Below are positions 7,681-16,434 of a stretch of DNA of 64,000 bases, piece after piece. Location: assembly GCA_018658715.1 (NCBI GenBank), contig JABHUQ010000111.1:1-64000 (forward strand), given 5' to 3'. The notes under the pieces are model-generated. The model was not told where the DNA came from, ran no database searches, and worked only from the letters and a program-made list of their open reading frames with translations. Position numbers and translations under genes: made by a program. This stretch comes from Fidelibacterota bacterium (GTDB taxonomy: Bacteria > Fidelibacterota > Marinisomatia > Marinisomatales > UBA1611). The first letter of the stretch is position 1, and each line of letters opens with the position of its first letter.

Positions 7681-10600
7681 TTATTGAGTGTTTCGAGCGA
7701 ATTTATTTTTTATATTTTCAATAAATAAATAAGATGATGGTACAATAATTAGGGTAATTACTGTTGCAAATAACACACCAAATGCCAAAGAAATCGCCAT
7801 CGGAATTAGAAACTTTGCTTGGACACTTTTTTCCATTAACATAGGAAAGAGTCCAAAAAAAGTGGTTAGAGATGTTAGTAAAATTGGACGAAAACGCCTA
7901 GGGCCTGCCTCAAGTACAGCCTGCTCAACAGTATGACCATCATCTCTATAACGGTTAATAAAATCCACCAAGACAAGTGCATCATTCACAACGACACCAG
8001 AAAGCGCTACAATTCCAATCAGAGAGAGAATTGTCAAATTTTGGCCCATAATAATATGTCCAATGACAGCGCCTGTTAAACCAAATGGAATTGCACCCAT
8101 GATGACAAGGGGTTGTGAATATGAGCGAAATGGAATTGCTAATAAGGTATAAACCACAATCATTGCAAAAATAAAATTTTTGAATATGGATCCTAGACTA
8201 TCATTTTGTTCACGTTGCTCTCCCTCCAATGAAAAACGTACAGAAGGATAATTTTTCATAATATCAGGTAAATCTACTTGCGTTATAGCCGTCAGCACTT
8301 CGTTAGATGTTATTTTAGAAATGTCTACATTTGCTGTAACATTAACCGCCCGCTGTCGATTAACTCGATTGATACTTGAATACCCCTGAGTAAACTCCAT
8401 ATTCACCACTTGGCGTAATGGGATTGCACCTCCTTGATTATTTCGTACCATTAACCCTTCAAGATTTTTAATGGTTTTCCTTTCATCATCAGGGTATCGA
8501 ATGAACACTTTTACTTCATCGCGACCCCGTTGGAAACTTTGAACTTCTAATCCATAAAATGCCTGACGAACTTGACCTGCAACATTGGTCATAGTAATCC
8601 CATAATATTTTGCTTCTGGTCGCAAAGTCAATTCAATCTCTTCTTTGCCGAGGCTAAAGGAGTCTTTAATATCGATTACACCAGGATATCGAGCCAATTT
8701 TTGTTTGAGCAAAGTACTAACCATATTTAGGTCATCCATATTTTGGCTAGTTAGTTGAACATTGATAGGATCACCAGCGGAAAATAAATCAGAAGTAAAA
8801 ACAACTTCCTTAACACCAGTCAGTGGTGGTGTCAATTCACGCCATCGCCTAGCAATTTCTGTTGCACTAATAAGTCGCTTTTCACCTGGAGACAATTCGA
8901 TAGCGTATTCTGCCAAATGAGTACCACTTTGATTTCTGCTACCGCCATTAGGGCCTCCCCGGCTTTTATTCTTTACTGGTTGGTCGCCTGCAGTTGATAA
9001 AATATTTATAAATATTTTCTGATCTTTAAATTCATTAGATAATTCTTTTTCTAATTTATCAGCTGCTTCAGCAATAATACGTAACCCTTCTATTGATTGT
9101 TGAATGGGAGTCCCTTCTGGGTAAACAATGGTAGCATTGACTGAATCAGCTTCCAGCGGTGGGAAAAAGACAAATTTCATCCATCCACCAGCTAGTAAAC
9201 CTATAGTCAATAATAATACACTAATTGAAGATGCGAGTGTAATACCTTGATGCCTTATCGTCCAACCCAATAATGGTTTGTACTTTGTATGGATAAACCA
9301 CTGTAGTCCTACTTTAATTTTATTTTGAACTGATTCCCATCGCCGACTCAAAGTATTTATCCAGGGAAAACGGCTCTTGGGGGCTTCAGAAATATGGCCG
9401 AGATGGGAAGGAAGTATTGTGAGAGATTCAATCAGAGAAAAAACTAATACAATAATGGTTACTAAAGGAATAATTCTCCAAATTTGGCCAATATTACCAG
9501 CAACGGACAACATGGGTGAAAATGTTGCAATAGTTGTTAATATAGCAAAGATAACTGGTGTGGAGACTTGAGAAACACCTTTAATTGCTGCTTCTTTCGG
9601 CGATAGTCCACGCTCTCGCCATAAAAATACATTTTCTCCTACTACAATGGCATCATCGACCACTATACCTAGGACTAAAATAAAGGTAAACAAGGAAAGC
9701 ATATTTATAGATAAATCAAAAAGAGGCATTAACCAAAAACCACCCATAAAAGAGATTGGGATACCTAATGAAACCCAAAATGCCAATTTAGGTTTTAAAA
9801 ATAATGCTAATACCAATACGACCAACCCTAATCCTAGATAGGCATTTTTTGTAAGTAAATCTATTCTGCCCTGCAAAATAATAGCTTCATCTGACCACGT
9901 TTTAGCGGCTACTCCTTGAGGTAAAACTTTATTTAAGTTTTTCACATATTTTTTGACTGATTCAGATATGGTTAAGGCATTTTGATCTCCTACACGATAA
10001 ATACGAATCAAGATAGAAGGGTAGCCATTAAAATTTTGAGCTAAATCAAACTTAGCGAAACCATCCTGAATCTTTGAAATATCACCAAGAAGTAGACTTG
10101 ATCCATCTGATCGGGATATTATGGGGATATTTGCAAATCCATCTTGAGTGTACTCTTGTCCTTTTGAACGAATCAGGATTTCTCCAACTTCCGTCTCGAT
10201 AACTCCCCCAGGAATATCCATTGAATTTAATTTGATTGCTGAAGCCACTTGTTCCAAAGTCAATTGATGCTTTTTTAAGGACAACTCAGAAATTTCAATG
10301 GACATTTCTCTATCTTTTTTACCAACAACTTTTGTTAAAGACACTTCAGGAAGGGCATCAATTTCGTCTTTAACCTGATCTGCAACAGCAACTAAGCTTT
10401 CTTCATCAATATTACCATATACAGCTACTGTGATGACATCAGAAGTAGGACTTATATTCTGAATAATAGGTTTTTCAGCATTATCAGGAAATGTATTAAT
10501 AGCATCAATTTGTGTTTGGATTTTATCTTGAATTTCATTTACATCTTCACTAGGTAATATTTCAACACTAGTTACACCAACGTTTTCTGATGCGGTAGAT

Positions 10601-10845
10601 GTGATTCGTTTAATGCCCTTTAACCCTTGGAGTTTCTCTTCAATTCGTAAACAGATTCCTTCTTCAACATCTCCAGGTGATGCCCCTGGATATACAACAG
10701 AAATAGAAACAATATCCAATTCAATATCTGGAAATACTTCCATTTTTAACCGGGGCAAGGTTAGCGTACCTGCAACCAATATAAATAACATAAACATATT
10801 AGCAGCTACCGAATTATCGATGAACCATCGTATGATTCGGTCCAT
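7681..10845 (-). CDS. RND-family efflux permease
   Basis: A 1054-aa inner-membrane pump of the AcrB/MexB type. It opens with MDRIIRWFIDNSVAANMFML (TM1), then the porter segment VEVF-like MEVFPDIELDIVSISVVYPG and GASPGDVEEGI. The proton-relay Asp pair is present in TM4 (GIVVDDAIVVGENV). A second porter domain and the TM7-12 half follow (LSLIGIVALSGVVVNDALVLV). It drives drugs, metals or lipids out with the adaptor and outer-membrane genes immediately upstream. Its start overlaps the adaptor stop by 1 nt. Substrate cannot be told from sequence. Confidence 0.92.
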   Translation of the reverse strand: MDRIIRWFIDNSVAANMFMLFILVAGTLTLPRLKMEVFPDIELDIVSISVVYPGASPGDVEEGICLRIEEKLQGLKGIKRITSTASENVGVTSVEILPSEDVNEIQDKIQTQIDAINTFPDNAEKPIIQNISPTSDVITVAVYGNIDEESLVAVADQVKDEIDALPEVSLTKVVGKKDREMSIEISELSLKKHQLTLEQVASAIKLNSMDIPGGVIETEVGEILIRSKGQEYTQDGFANIPIISRSDGSSLLLGDISKIQDGFAKFDLAQNFNGYPSILIRIYRVGDQNALTISESVKKYVKNLNKVLPQGVAAKTWSDEAIILQGRIDLLTKNAYLGLGLVVLVLALFLKPKLAFWVSLGIPISFMGGFWLMPLFDLSINMLSLFTFILVLGIVVDDAIVVGENVFLWRERGLSPKEAAIKGVSQVSTPVIFAILTTIATFSPMLSVAGNIGQIWRIIPLVTIIVLVFSLIESLTILPSHLGHISEAPKSRFPWINTLSRRWESVQNKIKVGLQWFIHTKYKPLLGWTIRHQGITLASSISVLLLTIGLLAGGWMKFVFFPPLEADSVNATIVYPEGTPIQQSIEGLRIIAEAADKLEKELSNEFKDQKIFINILSTAGDQPVKNKSRGGPNGGSRNQSGTHLAEYAIELSPGEKRLISATEIARRWRELTPPLTGVKEVVFTSDLFSAGDPINVQLTSQNMDDLNMVSTLLKQKLARYPGVIDIKDSFSLGKEEIELTLRPEAKYYGITMTNVAGQVRQAFYGLEVQSFQRGRDEVKVFIRYPDDERKTIKNLEGLMVRNNQGGAIPLRQVVNMEFTQGYSSINRVNRQRAVNVTANVDISKITSNEVLTAITQVDLPDIMKNYPSVRFSLEGEQREQNDSLGSIFKNFIFAMIVVYTLLAIPFRSYSQPLVIMGAIPFGLTGAVIGHIIMGQNLTILSLIGIVALSGVVVNDALVLVDFINRYRDDGHTVEQAVLEAGPRRFRPILLTSLTTFFGLFPMLMEKSVQAKFLIPMAISLAFGVLFATVITLIIVPSSYLFIENIKNKFARNTQ

Positions 10846-11993
10846 TAGTTACTATCCTTTTTTTGATTCAATTTCATACCTTCCACTAGGACAGCTAAAC
10901 GAGTAAGAAGTATAGCGTCTTCCGATGATAGTCCACTACGAATGAATGCAGAATTATGTTCATAACGTAGCACTTCTACGTCTTTTTGGAATAAAACACC
11001 TTCTTCATTTACCACCCATATTTTATTATCTCTAACTGTATAACGCGGGACAACAGCAATTTGAAGAAATTGTTTTCCTTCAATTTCAGCTTTAACAAAC
11101 ATACCAACTTTCAAAGGGAGATTATGAGTATATGGATTTGATACTTGTGCAATAACTGAAAGCATTCGTGTCCGAGAATCGATTTCAGCAGCTGAGCGAA
11201 TTATTTTCCCTTCCCAAAAGGCCTGATTACCTGCATACAGTGTATGTAATAAAACACTGGGTTGTTCATTTGTAGGAATATTTCTTCCATCTAAGGGGAT
11301 ATTTAAAAATGCTAAATCTTTCTCAGCAATGGGCAAAGATATTTCCACAATATCTGTGGCATACACCTGTGCCAAAGCAATACTAGGTCCAACCACCATC
11401 CCTACATCAACATTTTTTTTACGAATGCGCCCATTAAAGGGAGATATAATATCAGTGCGAAAAAGGTTCCGTTCAGCTTGCTCGTAACCTGCTTCCATAG
11501 CTGCTAACAAAGCCTTTGCTTGAGCAAGTTGAGGTTTTCGCAATGTAAGATCACTGGCTTCCCCACCATTAATTCGTTCCCATTCTCTTGCGGCCAATAA
11601 TGATTCAGCCATTTCCCTCTCATAATTAACCTTAGCTTGGGATAGATTAGATTCTGCGGCAATGAGCGCTAATTCATAATCACGCTTATTTAGGCGGAGA
11701 AGAACGTCACCTTTATGAAAGGTAGCACCACTTTGTAAATTGTCAGAAACCCAATCAATTTTGCCAGATATTTCAGGCATTAACCTAATTTCAGTTCTTG
11801 GAGTAACCGTACCTTGGGATTCGACTTTAACACGAATATCCTTCATAATTACGGGCTGAGTTTCAACTAATGGAGGTATGAATTTCTTTTCTGTTGATTG
11901 TACAGCTGGCTTTGCTAAAATCATGACAACTGTCATGATAAGACTACCTAGTAAAATCCAAAACGGAGTATATTTTTTAAATATTATTTTCAT
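10845..11993 (-). CDS. RND efflux periplasmic adaptor (HlyD/MFP family)
   Basis: This 382-aa protein has one N-terminal membrane anchor (FWILLGSLIMTVVMILAKPA). A barrel-sandwich half follows (VESQGTVTPRTEIRLMPEI), then a coiled-coil hairpin with long Ala/Glu/Leu-rich helices (NLSQAKVNYEREMAESLLAA ... AQAKALLAAMEAGYEQAERN), the second lipoyl half (DIISPFNGRIRKKNVDVGM) and beta-barrel/membrane-proximal domains. It bridges the permease and the TolC-like channel. It sits between those two genes (9 nt after the channel gene, 1-nt overlap with the permease). Confidence 0.9.
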   Translation of the reverse strand: MKIIFKKYTPFWILLGSLIMTVVMILAKPAVQSTEKKFIPPLVETQPVIMKDIRVKVESQGTVTPRTEIRLMPEISGKIDWVSDNLQSGATFHKGDVLLRLNKRDYELALIAAESNLSQAKVNYEREMAESLLAAREWERINGGEASDLTLRKPQLAQAKALLAAMEAGYEQAERNLFRTDIISPFNGRIRKKNVDVGMVVGPSIALAQVYATDIVEISLPIAEKDLAFLNIPLDGRNIPTNEQPSVLLHTLYAGNQAFWEGKIIRSAAEIDSRTRMLSVIAQVSNPYTHNLPLKVGMFVKAEIEGKQFLQIAVVPRYTVRDNKIWVVNEEGVLFQKDVEVLRYEHNSAFIRSGLSSEDAILLTRLAVLVEGMKLNQKKDSN

Positions 11994-12002
11994 TTTATTG
12001 CC

Positions 12003-13484
12003 TTAATTATTTTTGTAGGTGAATTCACCACCTAGTGCGAGTAGCAGATTTATTCTAGCATTAATTTGTTGTGATTGAATAGTAATTTTACTTGAACGGG
12101 CACTGAACCATTGCTGTTGACTATTCATTACTGTCACCAAATCTGTTAATCCTTTTTCATAACGATCAAAGGCTAATATGTAAGCGGAAGCCGCTTGCTG
12201 TTCAGCATCTTTTATTGCAATGAATTGACGTTGAACCGATGCATCAGCTGTTAGACTTTGTTCTACTTCAGAAAAAGCAGTAATAATAGTTTTAATCACA
12301 TTTTGTTCTGCAAGCGTTAACTCATTTTTAGCTAGAGATACATTAGCTCGAAGGCGACCACCCTGAAAAATTGGAGCAGTCAAATTAGTACCTATATTCC
12401 ATACTGAATAATCACCATTTAAAATATTTTGGATATCTGATGTAGATGTGCCTCCGCTTGCTGTAAGAGTAATAGATGGTAATAAATTACGCTTAGCTTG
12501 CGCCATTCGATAGCTAGATGCATCTGCTTTTAATAAAGCAGATTGGATATCTGGTCGTCTGTTGATTAACTCTGATGGTATGCCAGCTGGTACATTCGGA
12601 AAGTGAATTGGGAATGTTGAAGGAATCATTAATGAACCAGCAGGGTATTTACCCATCAACATTTCGAGGACTCTTAACGAATTTTTATATTGAATGGATC
12701 GATTTTCTTTTTGAACGATACTCATTGCAAAGGAAGACTCAGCGATTCGAAGATCTAAACTAGATGATAGTCCATTATTATATCGATCTTGGACAATATT
12801 GCGTATGTCAGCGAGAGTTGATGATGTTTCTATTGCTAGTTGATTTTGTATTGCAGCTTCAACGGCATTGTAGTAGGCATTAGTGAATTGAGCTGATAAT
12901 GAAAATAGGAGGTATCCCAATTCATTTTGTGTGGCTTCATATTCTTTCAATGCAGAACGTCTTTGGTTCAATAGTTTCCCCCAAATATCAATTTCCCATT
13001 GGACACCAAGGTTTATCCCATAATTTTGTGAATCGAAACTGACTTCTGAGTTTGATGAACTACTAGATGTTGAGGTATTGGGTGAATTACCACCAAGCCC
13101 TAACATACCACCCGATAAGCCAAAAGCAGATAAATTTTGTTTACGATTACTATTAGAGTTTGTCCCTGAGACATTTGGTAATATAACCGCTCCATTTATT
13201 TTTGCAGTTTGTTTAGCAATTTCTAATTGAGCGAAAATTGATCTTAAATCGGGATTATTGTTTTGAAATATTTCAAAATATTTTTGGAATGTTGTATCTG
13301 AGAAGGATTTCCACCAAGGACCAGTTATGTTTTCTTGCTGAGGTAAAGGCGTTAACCATGTTTGGGGTATTTCTTCCGGTAGCGATATGTTAATTTCTTG
13401 TATACTAGCACAGCCTTGAATATTAAATTGTCCAAAAAGCATAAATACTATGAAAATTATTCTAGTTGTATGCTCAACTAACAT
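12003..13484 (-). CDS. TolC-like outer-membrane efflux lipoprotein (NodT family)
   Basis: A 493-aa outer-membrane factor with a lipoprotein signal ending FNIQGC. Two outer-membrane-efflux repeats are visible, each with the long alpha-barrel helices (PDLRSIFAQLEIAKQTAKIN; RRPDIQSALLKADASSYRMA) and the conserved LINRRPDI and GTNLTAPIFQGGRLRAN blocks. A Ser/Gly/Asn-rich insertion (about residues 110-150) lies in the first repeat. It forms the exit duct for the pump. Its start overlaps the end of the MarR gene by 11 nt, so expression should follow MarR control. Confidence 0.9.
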   Translation of the reverse strand: MLVEHTTRIIFIVFMLFGQFNIQGCASIQEINISLPEEIPQTWLTPLPQQENITGPWWKSFSDTTFQKYFEIFQNNNPDLRSIFAQLEIAKQTAKINGAVILPNVSGTNSNSNRKQNLSAFGLSGGMLGLGGNSPNTSTSSSSSNSEVSFDSQNYGINLGVQWEIDIWGKLLNQRRSALKEYEATQNELGYLLFSLSAQFTNAYYNAVEAAIQNQLAIETSSTLADIRNIVQDRYNNGLSSSLDLRIAESSFAMSIVQKENRSIQYKNSLRVLEMLMGKYPAGSLMIPSTFPIHFPNVPAGIPSELINRRPDIQSALLKADASSYRMAQAKRNLLPSITLTASGGTSTSDIQNILNGDYSVWNIGTNLTAPIFQGGRLRANVSLAKNELTLAEQNVIKTIITAFSEVEQSLTADASVQRQFIAIKDAEQQAASAYILAFDRYEKGLTDLVTVMNSQQQWFSARSSKITIQSQQINARINLLLALGGEFTYKNN

Positions 13485-13923
13485 TTGTTCCTAATCTCTC
13501 TATTATTGCAATCAGTACTTTCCTAGTAATATTTGCGTCATTTTCCGATATAATAGATCTCATATTATTTCGAGTATTCTTCATAAGTGGCTCAATTTTA
13601 TCAAATAATGACATACCCTTTTGGGTTAAATGAATATGCTTTTTACGTTGATCAGTATGACCTTTTACGCGAACTACAATGTTTTTATTCTCAAGAGTAC
13701 TAATTATTCTTGTGACGGATGCTTTGCCTTTCCCACATTTTTCGACAATTTCATTTTGAGCAATACCATTATTTTTCCATACGGGCATTAATACCATCCA
13801 CTGATCTAATGAAAGATCATATCCCGCATGACTCACTATGTACATGAATTTTTTAACCGTTGTGCGGTGGGCTAACCCCAGCAACACAGGTAAGGGTTCT
13901 TTGTTTAACATTGACTTGTCCAT
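13474..13923 (-). CDS. MarR-family transcriptional regulator
   Basis: A 149-aa winged-helix regulator. The core is LDQWMVLMPVWKNNGIAQNE, followed by the recognition helix region GKGKASVTRIISTLENKNIV and the wing VRVKGHTDQRKKHIHLT. It is the first gene of a MarR-channel-adaptor-permease operon, an arrangement in which MarR proteins usually repress the pump until a ligand binds. A 7-bp inverted repeat typical of MarR operators lies 17-36 nt upstream of its ATG, which supports autoregulation. Confidence 0.88.
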   Translation of the reverse strand: MDKSMLNKEPLPVLLGLAHRTTVKKFMYIVSHAGYDLSLDQWMVLMPVWKNNGIAQNEIVEKCGKGKASVTRIISTLENKNIVVRVKGHTDQRKKHIHLTQKGMSLFDKIEPLMKNTRNNMRSIISENDANITRKVLIAIIERLGTNVS

Positions 13924-13939
13924 AATAATACCTTAAATA

Positions 13940-13959
13940 ATAGTTGAATATACAACTAT
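13940..13959 (-). promoter_or_regulatory. Putative MarR operator (inverted repeat)
   Basis: ATAGTTG (13940-13946) and CAACTAT (13953-13959) are perfect 7-bp inverted arms around a 6-bp AT spacer, just upstream of the marR ATG at 13923. TAGTTG/CAACTA half-sites with this spacing resemble known MarR-family operators. Confidence 0.6.
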
Positions 13960-13993
13960 AAATTTCATATTTAAACTATAATATTAACATTCT

Positions 13994-14022
13994 ATAGTAA
14001 ATAATAAAGCATATTTTAACAA
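13994..14022 (-). promoter_or_regulatory. Candidate promoter of the marR-efflux operon
   Basis: On the minus strand TTGTTA (14022-14017) and TACTAT (13999-13994) are separated by 17 nt, a loose -35/-10 match (four of six bases each). The proposed transcript start would lie shortly before the inverted repeat, so a bound MarR would block it. The region is very AT-rich, so chance matches are likely. Confidence 0.3.
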
Positions 14023-14054
14023 TTATAGTCACGATTAATATGCATTATTCTTTA

Positions 14055-14615
14055 TCATTTTATTTGAACTAATATTTCATTGCGGCGGAAAGGCGGCAAT
14101 ACCCAAGGTGAATTATATTGCGCAACCATAAAATTTCCAATTTTACTCAAATTGAGTTCATTTATTCTTGTTTTAAGTATTTTTTGGTAGTCTGCTACTT
14201 TGTCTTGAGTTGCCCAGCCACCAAATTGAATAACAGCTACACGGCTTAGTGATCTTTCTTCTAATTTTACATGATCCAAATTAGGTTGAGGCAACATTGG
14301 CATTGCATATTCTTTAGGCATAACAAACAATATTTCATGTTCTTCAAGATCTGTTGAAAGTTTTTGAGAAATCACTGGCGCGGTCATTGCTATACTCATA
14401 TTTTTATCATTTCCACCAAAAATATAATTTGCAATCCGGTGGAATCCTTCACTCTGTGCTTCTCTATAACTAAGATGAACGTTAGTCTTAGCTATAATCA
14501 TTGGCATATATTCTCGAATTTCTACCTTACCATAGTTTTGAATTACTTTATAATTAGGTTTTTCAATAGCCAATATTGTACTCACTCCAAAAATGTAAAT
14601 AAGCATATTTTTCAT
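14055..14615 (-). CDS. SOUL-family haem-binding protein
   Basis: A 186-aa SOUL/HBP protein with a short N-terminal hydrophobic segment (MLIYIFGVSTILAIEKPNYK). Family signatures are VEIREYMPMIIAKT, FHRIANYIFGGNDKN, SIAMTAPVISQK, RVAVIQFGGWATQDKV and the closing YNSPWVLPPFRRNEILVQI. SOUL proteins bind haem or porphyrins. In many aquatic bacteria the gene sits with photolyase, LitR/CarH and DUF1295/DUF2878 genes. It is the last gene of a four-gene minus-strand cassette, 17 nt after the DUF1295 gene. The porphyrin ligand is inferred from the family, not from visible ligating residues. Confidence 0.9.
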   Translation of the reverse strand: MKNMLIYIFGVSTILAIEKPNYKVIQNYGKVEIREYMPMIIAKTNVHLSYREAQSEGFHRIANYIFGGNDKNMSIAMTAPVISQKLSTDLEEHEILFVMPKEYAMPMLPQPNLDHVKLEERSLSRVAVIQFGGWATQDKVADYQKILKTRINELNLSKIGNFMVAQYNSPWVLPPFRRNEILVQIK

Positions 14616-14632
14616 GTTATTGTTAATTCATT

Positions 14633-15505
14633 CTAGCCATTTCCTTTATAAAAAGGAATGAGAACGGCAGTGTTGTTCTTATATGTTTGGTATTCATCTA
14701 GATTTCCCCATTTCTTATCAGCATACTCTTCTAAAAGATTTATTCCACTAATTTTAGTCAGCATCAGAATAACGAATAGCGGTGAAATCAAAGTTGCATT
14801 TTGCCAACCAGAAAGTGATGGATAAGATATGATTGCCATACCAATCCAAATTAAAATTTCACCGAAATAATTTGGATGTTGTGATATAGACCAAAGTCCT
14901 GTTGTAATAAACTGACCGCGTAATAATACGTTTTTTCTGAACTGTCTTTTCTGTTCATCTGCAATTACCTCAAATAAAAATCCAATGACCCAAATAAATC
15001 CGCCAATACCAAGAAATAAATCAGCTTTGATTTCTGGATTATTTAGAATTAGAGTCAAAGCATTTGCTATTGTCAAAAAGGCCCATAAACCTGAAATACT
15101 AAAAAACATCAGAAATTTGAAAAAGGATATTTTGGCTTTTAAAAATCGTTTGTCTTCCCCTACATGAAAAACTCGGATTAGCAAAAATAAACCTAGTCGT
15201 AATGCCCAGGCGAGAACCATTACAGCAATAGTTTTAGACAGAAGTGAAACAGAACTACTCTCACTTGTAATATATACCGCCAAACCAACCATGACAAAAT
15301 ATGCTGCTGTTCCGGTAATATCATAAAATTTTTCCGTTTTTGAAAAGAATGATGGTAAAAACAATATCCAATGAATGATGAATCCTATCCCCATTATCAA
15401 CATTAATGCAGGTAACCCAGTAAAAGATGGTCCACCACAAGACCCAGCCCAAGCAAATGCAGCTGCGATGATGATAGAAATGATTGAAATAAATAAATCA
15501 CGCAT
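14633..15505 (-). CDS. DUF1295 membrane protein (steroid-reductase/ICMT-like fold)
   Basis: A 290-aa polytopic membrane protein with about seven to eight hydrophobic segments. It carries the DUF1295 core: LFEVIADEQKRQFRKN, FITTGLWSISQHPNYFGEIL and a C-terminal NLLEEYADKKWGNLDEYQTY. These motifs are shared with NAD(P)H-dependent steroid 5-alpha-reductase-like and isoprenylcysteine methyltransferase-like enzymes, so a lipid-modifying role is likely. The substrate is unknown. It begins 2 nt after the small hypothetical gene and precedes the SOUL gene. Confidence 0.85.
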   Translation of the reverse strand: MRDLFISIISIIIAAAFAWAGSCGGPSFTGLPALMLIMGIGFIIHWILFLPSFFSKTEKFYDITGTAAYFVMVGLAVYITSESSSVSLLSKTIAVMVLAWALRLGLFLLIRVFHVGEDKRFLKAKISFFKFLMFFSISGLWAFLTIANALTLILNNPEIKADLFLGIGGFIWVIGFLFEVIADEQKRQFRKNVLLRGQFITTGLWSISQHPNYFGEILIWIGMAIISYPSLSGWQNATLISPLFVILMLTKISGINLLEEYADKKWGNLDEYQTYKNNTAVLIPFYKGNG

Positions 15506-15507
15506 AA

Positions 15508-15726
15508 TTAATAAACCTTATTTATTTGAAATTTATTTGGTTCATGCTCGCAGTCATCTATTATATTGCCACTTAAGTGAATAAAATCACTTGTCATTTC
15601 TGAAGTTTCCCATTTTGTATTAGTATTTAATAAAGTCAATAAAGTATGGCTTCCAAGAGTTGATACTTTAGAATAACCGGAATAAATAGGTAACATATAA
15701 ATACCTTTAACAAATAATTTTCTCAT
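15508..15726 (-). CDS. Hypothetical 72-aa protein
   Basis: A short reading frame sits between DUF2878 and DUF1295. It overlaps the former by 4 nt and ends 2 nt before the latter, so gaplessness and coupling argue that it is real. The protein starts MRKLFVKGIYMLPIYSG, is not clearly membranous after the first ~20 residues, and has a C-terminal half rich in Asp, Glu, His and Asn. I do not recognise a family. It could be a shortened remnant of one of the other small genes (for example DUF3833 or chalcone-isomerase-like) found in similar photolyase-linked cassettes. Confidence 0.5.
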   Translation of the reverse strand: MRKLFVKGIYMLPIYSGYSKVSTLGSHTLLTLLNTNTKWETSEMTSDFIHLSGNIIDDCEHEPNKFQINKVY

Positions 15727-16241
15727 TTTTCTAATACGATTTTATTATTTAAATAAAATAAAAATGGAAGAGTCAAGCCCCATACTATAGCTAGAATAGT
15801 TATCGAAAAAAATGATACATGAAAAACAAGCGCATCAAATTTTACACCAGCTATATATGAAAAAGGGCCAAAAATGGATCCAAAGAGAATGGCATAAAAC
15901 CATTTACCATCTAACCTAGATAAAGAATGGTTAATTGTCGTCGCAAAGCCTGCCCACATAGCAAGGATCCAAATTGGAGCCATGAATTCAAAAGTTAGTC
16001 CCTGATAATTAATTAACGTAGTCTGTAGCATTACTGTATCTAGGACAGCACCCAGAAATATTACAATTGCAATAAAGATAATTTCAGATGTATTGATTTT
16101 AAAAAAGAAAATATGTACAAATAAAAAAAAAGCCATAATAATTGAGCCAAAATGGGGATGTCCGTTTTGAACACCGAATACACAAGCCCACCAACTCAGT
16201 TGAAAACCAGCAATATTGAACAATTTATTAATATTTGACAT
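15723..16241 (-). CDS. DUF2878 membrane protein
   Basis: A small integral membrane protein (~172 aa) with about five hydrophobic segments. It has the DUF2878-type opening (NKLFNIAGFQLSWWACVFG), LGAVLDTVMLQTTLI, APIWILAMWAGFATTINHSL and GPFSYIAGVKFDAL. DUF2878 genes are a regular part of photolyase/LitR light-response neighbourhoods with DUF1295. Function is unknown. ATG 16241 is chosen; a TTG at 16247 is possible. No Shine-Dalgarno sequence is visible. The ATG lies in the loop of a perfect 27-bp inverted repeat, so translation may depend on opening that hairpin. Confidence 0.8.
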   Translation of the reverse strand: MSNINKLFNIAGFQLSWWACVFGVQNGHPHFGSIIMAFFLFVHIFFFKINTSEIIFIAIVIFLGAVLDTVMLQTTLINYQGLTFEFMAPIWILAMWAGFATTINHSLSRLDGKWFYAILFGSIFGPFSYIAGVKFDALVFHVSFFSITILAIVWGLTLPFLFYLNNKIVLEK

Positions 16242-16270
16242 GATCAAATATTAATAAATTGTTCAATATT
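16212..16270 (-). repeat. Perfect 27-bp inverted repeat around the DUF2878 start codon
   Basis: Positions 16212-16238 are the exact reverse complement of 16244-16270, with a 5-base centre (16239-16243) that contains the ATG of the DUF2878 gene. In the transcript this would be a 27-bp AT-rich hairpin presenting the start codon in its loop. It could also be a DNA-level operator. The left arm is coding for the first residues of the protein. Confidence 0.9.
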
Positions 16271-16374
16271 ACGCAAGATAAAAATGAGCGATATAAGCGA
16301 TTTATAGAAATAAAAATATAAAATATAATATACGCCTAATGAATGTCCTTATTATTTCAAAAATAAAATAATTT

Positions 16375-16415
16375 ATACGAGACTAGTAATGAACTTTTTA
16401 CTCGTGAGTTCGTAT
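16375..16415 (+). promoter_or_regulatory. Leader hairpin upstream of the 41-aa gene
   Basis: ATACGA (16375-16380) pairs with TCGTAT (16410-16415), ACT (16382-16384) with AGT (16407-16409), and AGTAA (16385-16389) with TTACT (16398-16402). The result is an interrupted 14-bp stem with an 8-nt loop, ending just before the AGGAG ribosome-binding site. It may stabilise or control the short transcript. The pairing was found by eye. Confidence 0.4.
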
Positions 16416-16434
16416 TAATACAAAGGAGTATAAT

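Noticed and set aside
10601-10906. Plus-strand frame of 101 codons opposite the RND permease start
   Set aside because: Shadow of the permease gene; no ribosome site or family match.
16248-16434. tRNA or other known structured RNA in the spacer
   Set aside because: No cloverleaf or known riboswitch core was seen; only the short leader hairpin next to the 41-aa gene.
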